Positions 5,930 through 14,100 of a DNA stretch of 16,178 bases are shown piece by piece. The stretch's first letter is position 1, and each line of letters opens with the position of its first letter. The translations under genes were made by a program, and so were the position numbers. The stretch covers positions 1-16,178 of the forward strand of contig CAZLLV010000017.1 of the NCBI GenBank assembly GCA_964560325.1, written 5' to 3'. Origin of the DNA: CAZLLV01 sp964560325. Its GTDB lineage: Bacteria > Acidobacteriota > Thermoanaerobaculia > Multivoradales > DATKCC01. The notes under the pieces were generated by a model, which was not told where the DNA came from, ran no database searches, and saw only the letters and a program-made list of their open reading frames with translations.

Positions 5930-8113
5930 GAGGAACGCCCACTCGAGCGCCGTCTCCCGCTGCTTCCTGAAGCGGCCGGAGGCGCCGCCGTGGCCGGCCT
6001 CCATGTTGGTCTTCAGGAGCAGCCGGTTGTCGTCGGTCTTCCTCTCCCGCAGCCGCGCCACCCACTTCGCCGGCTCCCAGTACTGCACCTGCGAGTCGTG
6101 GAGGCCGGTGGTCACGAGCAGGTCCGGGTAGTCCTTCGCCTCCACGTTGTCGTAGGGCGAGTAGCTCAGCATGTAGTCGTAGTACTCCTTCTCGCGCGGG
6201 TCGCCCCACTCGTCGTACTCGAAGGTGGTGAGCGGGATCGTCTCGTCGAGCATCGTGGTCACCACGTCGACGAACGGCACGTGCGCGACGACGCCGTCCC
6301 AGAGGTCGGGCCGCAGGTTGACGACCGCCCCCATCAGCAGCCCGCCCGCCGAGCCGCCGCGCGCGTAGAGCCGGCCGGGGTCGGCGTACCCCTCCGCCAC
6401 CAGGTGCTCGGCCACGTCGACGAAGTCGGTGAAGGTGTTCTTCTTGTGCAGGAGGCGCCCCTGCTCGTACCACTCGCGGCCGTAGATCTGGCCGCCGCGC
6501 ACGTGCGCGATGGCGAAGGCGAAACCGCGGTCGAGCAGCGAGAGCCGGGCCGGGTCGAAGCTCGGGTCGATGGTGGCGCCATAGGAGCCGTAGCCGTGGA
6601 GGAGGAGCGGGCGGCTGCCGTCCTTCCGGAAGTCCTTGCCGTAGACGATCGAGACCGGGATGCGCTCGCCGTCGCGCGCCGGCGCGAGCAGCCGCTCGGT
6701 GCGGTAGTCGGCGGGGTCGAAGCCGCCCGGCACCTCTTGCCGGTCGATCAGCCGGAGCTCCCGCTCGTCCATCGAATAGTCGTAGGCGGTCCAGGGGGTG
6801 GTGAGCGAGCTGTAGTCGAAGCGCAGGGTGTCGGTGTCGACCTCCGGGTTGGCGCCCAGGAAGACGGTGTACGACTCCTCGTCGAGGCCCACGAAGTGGC
6901 CGGCGTCCTCCCCCTGGACCGCGACGCCGCCGCCGGTCGGCCGCGGCAGGACGCGGATGCGGGTGAGCCCGCCGCGGCGCTCGGCGAGCGCCAGGTGCCC
7001 GCGGAAGGCGAGCGCCTCCTCCAGGTAGACCTCCTCGCGGTGCGGCACCACCTCGCTCCAGCTCGCGCGCGAGGTGTCGCCGACCGGCGTCGACGCCAGC
7101 CGGAAGTTCTTGCCGGTGTCGTTGGTCAGAACGTAAAAGCGGTCGCCCGCGTGGTCGACCGTGTAGCGGTGCCCCTCGTCGCGCGGCGCGAAGACCCGGA
7201 AGTCGCCGGCCGGATCGTCCGCCGGCAGATAGCGGTACTCGCTCGTCTCGGTCTGGAACGAGCCGATCAGCAGGTAGTCGTCCGACCGGCTCTCCGAGAC
7301 GAAGCAGCGGTACTCCTCGTCCTCCTCCGCGTAGACCAACGGGTCGCTCGCCGGGTCGGTGCCCAGGACGTGGCGGTAGACGCTGTCGGCGCGTAGCGTC
7401 TGCGGGTCCTGACCGGTGTAGAAGAGGGTGCGCGAGTCGGCCGCCCAGGCGAGCGCGGGCGTCTTGTCCCGGATCTCGTCCGGCAGCGTCTCACCGGTCG
7501 CGAGGTCCTTGAAGCGGATCGTGTAGCGGCGCCGGCCGACCGTGTCGACCCCGTAGGCGACGGTCCGGCCGTCCGGGCTCACCGCCATTCCCTGGAGCGA
7601 GAAGAAGTCGTGGCCGCGCGCGAGCTCGGGGCCGTCGAGGATCACCTCTTCGGGAGCGTCGAGGCTCCCCTTCTTGCGCAGGTAGACCGGGTAATCCTCC
7701 CCCTCCTCGAAGCGCCGGTAGTACCAGTAGCCGTCGTCGAAGACCGGCGCCGACTCGTCCTCCTGCGGGATGCGGCCGACGATCTCCTCGTACAGATCTT
7801 CCTGGAGCGCCTCGGTGTGGGCCAGGACGGCCTCGGTGTACTCGTTCTCCGCCCCGAGGTAGGCGATCACCTCCGGGTCCTCCCGCTCGCGCAGCCAGTA
7901 GTACTCGTCGATCCGCACGTCGCCGTGGGTCTCGAGCCGGTGGGGCACCTGCTTGGCCACCGGCGGCTCGGCGGGCGCGGTGGCCTGGACCGGCGCCGGG
8001 GCCGCGGTCGGGGTCCCGCCACCGGTGCAGGCGGCGGACGGGAGGAGGACGAGGAGGGCGAGGAGCGCCGCCCAGGCGGAACGGGCGCTCGCGGCGCGGA
8101 GGGAATCGGTCAT
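5909..8113 (-). CDS. S9A prolyl oligopeptidase family protein, oligopeptidase B-like, with export signal
   Basis: This is a 734-residue serine peptidase. Residues 1-28 are a signal peptide (basic start, then a hydrophobic run through LLALLVLLPSAA). Cys29 follows, so the protein may be lipidated, although SAAC is a poor lipobox because Leu is missing at -3. A Pro/Ala-rich linker (33-55) leads to the N-terminal cap DEYYWLRERED, a beta-propeller (about 120-460) and an alpha/beta hydrolase. The catalytic triad is Ser588 in GGSAGG, Asp673 in LHDSQV and His708 in AGHGG. The spacings of 85 and 35 residues equal those I recall for E. coli oligopeptidase B. FEYDEWGDP (631-639) matches the acidic S1 motif of that enzyme, suggesting cleavage of short peptides after Arg or Lys. 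The ATG at 8113 has AGGAGAG (8118-8124) four bases upstream. The glucan synthase gene ends 55 bases upstream on the same strand. The alternative is a prolyl endopeptidase, which the acidic motif makes less likely. Confidence 0.92.
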   Translation of the reverse strand: MTDSLRAASARSAWAALLALLVLLPSAACTGGGTPTAAPAPVQATAPAEPPVAKQVPHRLETHGDVRIDEYYWLREREDPEVIAYLGAENEYTEAVLAHTEALQEDLYEEIVGRIPQEDESAPVFDDGYWYYRRFEEGEDYPVYLRKKGSLDAPEEVILDGPELARGHDFFSLQGMAVSPDGRTVAYGVDTVGRRRYTIRFKDLATGETLPDEIRDKTPALAWAADSRTLFYTGQDPQTLRADSVYRHVLGTDPASDPLVYAEEDEEYRCFVSESRSDDYLLIGSFQTETSEYRYLPADDPAGDFRVFAPRDEGHRYTVDHAGDRFYVLTNDTGKNFRLASTPVGDTSRASWSEVVPHREEVYLEEALAFRGHLALAERRGGLTRIRVLPRPTGGGVAVQGEDAGHFVGLDEESYTVFLGANPEVDTDTLRFDYSSLTTPWTAYDYSMDERELRLIDRQEVPGGFDPADYRTERLLAPARDGERIPVSIVYGKDFRKDGSRPLLLHGYGSYGATIDPSFDPARLSLLDRGFAFAIAHVRGGQIYGREWYEQGRLLHKKNTFTDFVDVAEHLVAEGYADPGRLYARGGSAGGLLMGAVVNLRPDLWDGVVAHVPFVDVVTTMLDETIPLTTFEYDEWGDPREKEYYDYMLSYSPYDNVEAKDYPDLLVTTGLHDSQVQYWEPAKWVARLRERKTDDNRLLLKTNMEAGHGGASGRFRKQRETALEWAFLLDLSGQ

Positions 8114-8168
8114 CGGGCTCTCCTGGAAGGTTCGTCGGGCACGCGGAGCATAGCTCGGCGCAGCAGGT
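8114..8168 (-). promoter_or_regulatory. Short spacer with ribosome-binding site before the peptidase gene
   Basis: These 55 bases separate two genes on the same strand. On the minus strand they hold AGGAGAG (8124 to 8118), four bases before the peptidase ATG. I see no strong hairpin with a T-run that would terminate the upstream glucan synthase transcript, and no clear promoter. Read-through into the peptidase gene is therefore plausible but unproven. Confidence 0.5.
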
Positions 8169-11100
8169 CTACCGCGGACTCTTCCGCTTCCCGTCGGCGT
8201 CCCCCAGCACCACCCGCACGGAGTGGGTGGCGCCGTCGTCGACCAGGGGGATGGCGCGGGGGTCGACCGGGGCTCCGTCGAGCTCCGCGCCGGCGACGCC
8301 GCGGCAGCGGCCCTGGGGGTTGGTGACGGTGATCTCGTAGCGCGACCGGCCGAACCGCCAGGCGATCGAGTACTCGGGCCAGGACGCGGGGATGGAGGGG
8401 TCGACGGTGAACGTCGCGCCCCGGCGGCGCAGGCCGAGGATGCTCTCCAGCCCCGCCCGGTAGAGCCAGCCGGCGGCGCCGGTGTACCAGCTCCAGCCGC
8501 CGCGCCCGGCGTGCTGGGGGTGGGAGTAGACGTCGCCCGCGAGCGCGTAGGGCTCGGCCTTGTAGCGCTCCACGCCCGCCGCCGTCCGCGTGTGGTTGAT
8601 CGGGTTGAGCAGATGGAACAGCTCGACCGCCTCGTCGCCGCTGCCCCGGCTCGCCACGGCCATCACCACCCACGCCGCGGCGTGCGTGTACTGGCCGCCG
8701 TTCTCGCGCACCCCCGGTGGGTAGCCGCGGATGTAGCCCGGGTCTTGCGGCGATCGGTCGAACGGGGGCGTCAGGAGGGTGACCACGCGGTCGCTCCGCC
8801 GCACCAGATGAGCACGCACGGCGTCGAGCGCGCGTTCGGCGAAGCGGGTGGGGACGGCTCCGGAGAGCACGGCCCAGGTCTGCGGCAGCGAGTCGATCCT
8901 GCACTCGTCGCGCTGTGCCGAGCCGAGGGACGAGCCGTCGTCGTAGTAGCCGCGCAGGTACCACTCGCCGTCCCAGGTCCGCTCGAGGGCGGCGGCGAGG
9001 CGGGAGCGCTGCGCGCGGTAACCGTCGGCCCGCGCCCGTTGGCCGCGCGCCGCGGCGAGCGGAGCGAAATCCCCCAGGATGTGGTGCAGGAAGAAGCCGA
9101 GCCAGGTGCTCTCGCCGCGCCCCTCGCGCCCGACCCGGTTCATGCCGTCGTTCCAGTCGCCGCTGCCGAACAGCGGCAGGCCATGGGCGCCGGCGGTGGT
9201 CGCCTTGTCGATGGCGCGCACGCAGTGCTCGAAGAGCGTGCCCTCCTCTGCGGCCACGGCGGGCTCGATGTAGGCCTCGTCGACGCCGTCGTCGAGCGGG
9301 GGCGCCGCGAGGAACGGCGCCGTCTCGTCGAGCACAGCGGCGTCGCCGGTCGTCCGCAGGTAGTGGGCGACGGCGAACGGCAGCCAGAGGAGGTCGTCCG
9401 AGCAGCGGGTGCGGGTGCCGCGGCCGGCGGGCGGGTGCCACCAGTGCTGGACGTCCCCCTCGACGAACTGGCGGCCGGCCGCGCGCAGCAGGTGCTCACG
9501 GGCGAGGTCGGGGCGGGCGAGCACCAGCGCCATCGAGTCCTGGAGCTGGTCGCGGAAGCCGAAGGCGCCGCCCGGCTGCGAGTACCCCGACCGCGCCCAC
9601 ATCCGGCAGGCGAGCGTCTGGTAGAGAAGCCAGCCGTTCATCAGCAGGTCGAAGGAGTCGTCCGGGGTCGCGACCTGGACCGCCTCGAGCGTCTCCTGCC
9701 AGCCGCGGCAGACCGCGTCGCGCGACGCCTCGGCCGCGGCCACGGTGGCGTACCGGGAAACGAGCGCGCGCGCCGCGGCGGCGTCCTCGCCCTGGCCCAG
9801 GACGAACACCAGCGTCCGCGCTTCGCCGGCCGCGAGCTCGACCTCGACGTGGAGCGCGGCGCAGGGGTCGAGACCGGCTCCGAGCCGCCCGGAGAGCCGT
9901 TCCCGGCCGAGCGCCGCCGGCGCCGCCAGCGAGCCGTTGCGTCCGAGGAAGGCGGTCCGGTCGCCGCCCACCGAGCGGAGCGGCTCGCTCGCGCCGGCGA
10001 AGGCCACCCGGCCCGCGAAGTCCCGGTTGTACGGGTTCCGGGCGAACACCGCGCCGGTCGCCTCGTCGCGCTCGGTGACGGTGTGCAGGTGGTGCCCTTC
10101 GCGCGGCGGCCCGAGCGCCCACTCGGAGTACGAGAAGACGCTCAGCCGCCGCGGGCGCCCGCTCTCGTTGGTCAGGGTCAGGCGCGAGAGCTTGACCGGG
10201 TCGTGGGCGTCGACGAACAGCTCGAGCTCTTGGCGCACGCCACCGACCGCACGGGAGAAGCGGGTGATCCCGGCGCCGTGGCGGATCACGCAGCGATCGC
10301 CGGCCCGGCGCGGCAGCGGCCCGGGGGTCGGCGTCCACGCCTCGCCGCTCTCGTCGTCCCGGACGAAGAGCGCCTCGCCGGTGGGATCGCTCACCGGATC
10401 GCCGGCGTTCGGCGTCAGCCGGTTCTCGCGGCTGTTGCCGCACCAGGTGAAGGCGGCGCCCCCGGCGGTGACGATGGTCCCGAAGCCCGGGTTCGCGAGG
10501 ACGTTGGTCCAGGGCAGGGGCGTCTCCTGGTCGCCGTCGAGGTGGATGACGTACTCGCGCCCGTCGCGGGTGAAGCCGCCCAGGGGATGGTCGAGCGTCA
10601 GCTCAGGCGTCGCGGCCGGAGCGAGCGCCTCTTCGTCCGCGCGGGGCGTCGGCGGCGCGACCGGCACGAGCGCCGGCGGAAGCGCCGAGCGCTCCGGGTG
10701 GAGACGGTCGAGCTGATGGGCGAGCTCGCCGCGGTCGCCGCTGACGACGGCGCTGGCGACGCTCGCCAGCAGGACGCGGTCGGCCTCCGAGAGGCGCTCG
10801 GCGCGGAGCAGGTAGACGCCGCCCGGCCGGTGCCGCCACGAGCGCCAGGGGCCGTTGTCGAGGAGGGTCTCGAGCTGGACCTGCATGGCGTCGACGTAGC
10901 CGATGGGGTTCTCGTTGACCAGCACCACGTCCGCGGCCAGCCCCTTCAAGCGCCAGTACTCCTGCGCCTGCAACACCTGCCGAACCATCGCCAGGTTGTC
11001 CTCCTCGACCACCCGCACCAGGAGGATCGGCAGGTCGCCCGAGATCGCGTGCGGCCAGAGCCCCTCCTGGCCCAACGTGTTGCGCGCCCGCACCTCGGCG

Positions 11101-14100
11101 TCGGCCCGCAGGGAGTCGTCGGCGTAGAGCAGGCGCGAGGCGAGCCGTTCGAAGAGGACGGCCTCGTCGCCGTCGATGCCCAGGTGGCGGCGGCCGCTCT
11201 GGGCGTGCGCGAAGGCGAGGGCGAGGGTGCGGGTGACGGCCGCGGCGTCGTGGTACTTGTGGGCGAGGGCGACGGCGGCCTCGCGGCTGGCCGCCACACC
11301 GGTGGCGAAGGTGAGCCGCACGCGGCCGCCCGGCTCCAGCCGCAGCCGCTGGCGCAGGCTCGCCACCGGATCGAGCACGGCGCCGGTCGTCCCCGACAGC
11401 GGCCGCCCGTCGAGCGCCTGCGGGTCGTCGGCGTCCCGACCGCGGCCGAGGAAGCGTGCCCGGTCGGTCTCCCACTCCACCGGGCCCTGCGGCCGACCCT
11501 CGAGGCCGAGGACGTGCACCGCCCAGGTCGCGGCCTCGTCCGCGGCCCGCGGGCGGCGGCGGAAGAGCAGCGCCGCGGAGTCCGGGAGGTACTCGCTCTC
11601 CACGAACAGCTTCGCGAACCCCGGGTGGGCGAGGTCGTCGGCGGCGGGCGCGAGCACCATCTCGGCGTAGCTCGTGGCTTCGATCTCGCGCGGCCGGTCG
11701 CTGCGGTTGGTCACCGACAGGCGGCGCACCTCCACGTCGTCCTCGGTCGACACGGCGATCTCGAGCCGGGTGGCGATGCCGTCGTCGCTGCGGTGGAAGA
11801 TCGCCTTCTCCGGCTGGAACTCGACCCGGTAGTCCTCGGGCTCCTTCGCGGTCGGCTGGTAGGTGGCGCTCCAGATCAGGCCGCTGCGCACGTCGCGCAG
11901 ATAGAGGTGCTGCCCGCCGGGGTCGCGGGTGGCGTCGCGGCGGAACCGGGTCACCGCCCGGCCGCCGCAGAAGCTCGCGCCACCGCCGGCGTTGGTGATC
12001 ACCGTCTTGTAGTTGCCGTTGCCCAGGAACTGGGCGTGCGGCACCTGGGTGTGCGGCGAGCGGAAGCGGCGCACCGCGGCGGACGGGACGGCCGGCGCCA
12101 CCCGCGTCTCCTCGGCCGGCCGCGGCCGGGTGACCGGCGCGTGCCGGGGAACGCGTTCCTGGAGCAGCAGCTCGGTGGCTCGCACCCGCGGGTCGGCGTG
12201 GAAGCGTTCCACCATCCGGTGGCCGCGGAGCGCGTTGGCGAGGGCGACCAGCGTCATCCCCTGGTGGTGCGCCATGTAGGCGCGCACCACGGTGCCCCGC
12301 CGGCCGGCGGGCGTCTCGTCCTCGCTCGCCGCGCGGTGGGTGTAGTCGATCGCCTCGTAGAAGCCGTACTCGCCCTGGAGCCCTTGCGCCGCGAGCCGGC
12401 GCAGGTTGCCGGCGGCCTCGGAGGGCTCCACCATGGCGGCGAGGGCGGTGGCGTACGGGGCGATCACCAGCTCGTCGCCGAGCCCGCGCTTGAGCCCCAG
12501 GCCGGGAACGCCGAAGGCCTTGTACTGGTAGGTCTCGTGGCGATCGACCACGGCGAAGGCCGACTCCGAGCTCCCCCAGGGCACGCCGCGCTCGCCGGCG
12601 TAGCGCTGGTGCGCCCGCACCGCCATGCGGCAGGCCTGGTCGAGCAGCGTGTCCGGGTAGCTGCGCAGGACCAGCAGCGGCATCAGGTACTCGAAGAGCG
12701 TGGCGCTCCACGACAGGAGGGTGTGCCGCCCCTCGACGCTGGTCACCAGCCGGCCGAGGTGGAACCAGTGGTTCTGCGGCACCTCGCCGCGGGCGATGGC
12801 GAGGAAGCTGGCGAGCCGCGCTTCCGAGGCGAGCAGGTCGTAGTAGGAGGCGTCGAGCCGCCCCGGCCGCTCGCCGTCGGCCAGCCGGTAGCCGATGGCG
12901 AAGATCCGGCGCTGCCGGTCGTAGAGGAAGCCGAAGCGCATCTCCTCGGCGAAGGCGGCGGCGCGCGCGGCCAGGCCCGCGAGGCGTTCCCCGGCGCCGG
13001 GCGCGAAGCCTTCGCCGTCCCCCGCGGCCCCCGCGGCCCTCGCGGCCCTCGTGGCCAGGCTCGCGGCGAGCCCCCGCAGCCCCTCGGCCAGGCAGAGGAG
13101 CGAGCCCGCGAGGTTGCCGCTGTCCACGGTCGAGACGTAGCGCGGCGGCAGCGGCTCCAGGCTCCGGGTGTCGTACCAGTTGAGCAGGTGGCCGCGGTAG
13201 CGCTCGAGCCCCTCGATGGTGGTGAGCGCCGCGTCCGTGCGGGCGATCAGCTCGTCGCCGCCGATGAAGCCGAGGTCGTGGGCCGCCAGCGTGGCGAGCA
13301 GGCCCATGGCGACGTTGGTCGGCGAGGTGCGGGCCGCGACGCGCGGCTCCGGGATCTCCTGGAAGTTGTCGGGAGGCAGCCCGTGGTGGTCGTCGCCGGC
13401 GAAGGTGGCGAAGTAGCGCCAGGTGCTCCGCGCCACCTCCTCCAGATACCGGCGGTCCTCGGCGCCGAGCTCGCGCTGCCGAGGCGCCACCGGGCGGCTG
13501 AGCAGGTAGGCGAGAAGCGGCGCGAGGAGCCAGAGGAGCAGCACCGGCAGCGCCACCGGCAGCGCCGCCGGCCGCACCGCCGCCACCAGGGCCAGGGCGC
13601 CCAGGGCGAGGAGCGGGCTGGCCGCCATCGCGTGCAGGAAGGGTCGCGGGCCGCCCCGGCGTGCGCCGCGGGCGGCGCTGCTGGCGGTCTCCCACTCCAG
13701 GAGCCGGCGGTGCGTCACCAGGCGCACCAGGGTGATGGTGACGGCGTGCACCATCTGCCACGCATGGTTCGCCAGGAAGACGAGCTGCAAGCCCGCCTGC
13801 CCCAGGGCGACCGATAGGTCGTCACCGGCCGCGCGCAGGAACACCCGCCAGGGCTCCCGCCGCTCCGGGCCGTCGACGATCGCGAGCAGCACCGGGTAGA
13901 GCGGGAAAGCGAGGGCGGCGATCACCGCGGCGGTCCAGACCGCGGGGCCGCCCGGCAGGAGCGTCCAGGCGGCGAGCAAGAGCGCCAGGGTGGCCGGAGG
14001 CACCAGGCTGCGGCGCAGGTTGTCCAGGATCTTCCAGCGCGCGAGGAGGGGGAGGCGGTTTCTCTCGCGACCGCCGGCCCGGTTGCGTACCCAGGGGAAG

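Noticed and set aside
10603..13761. A 1052-codon open frame on the minus strand in another phase of the glucan synthase gene
   Set aside because: It is a Pro/Arg/Gly-rich out-of-phase reading of the same gene with no domain signature.
8223..13817. An 1864-codon open frame on the plus strand opposite the glucan synthase gene
   Set aside because: Its translation is Arg/Gly/Ala/Val-rich with no recognisable domain, while the opposite strand encodes clear GT84 and GH94 motifs throughout. Long antisense frames are expected where stop codons are rare because of high GC.
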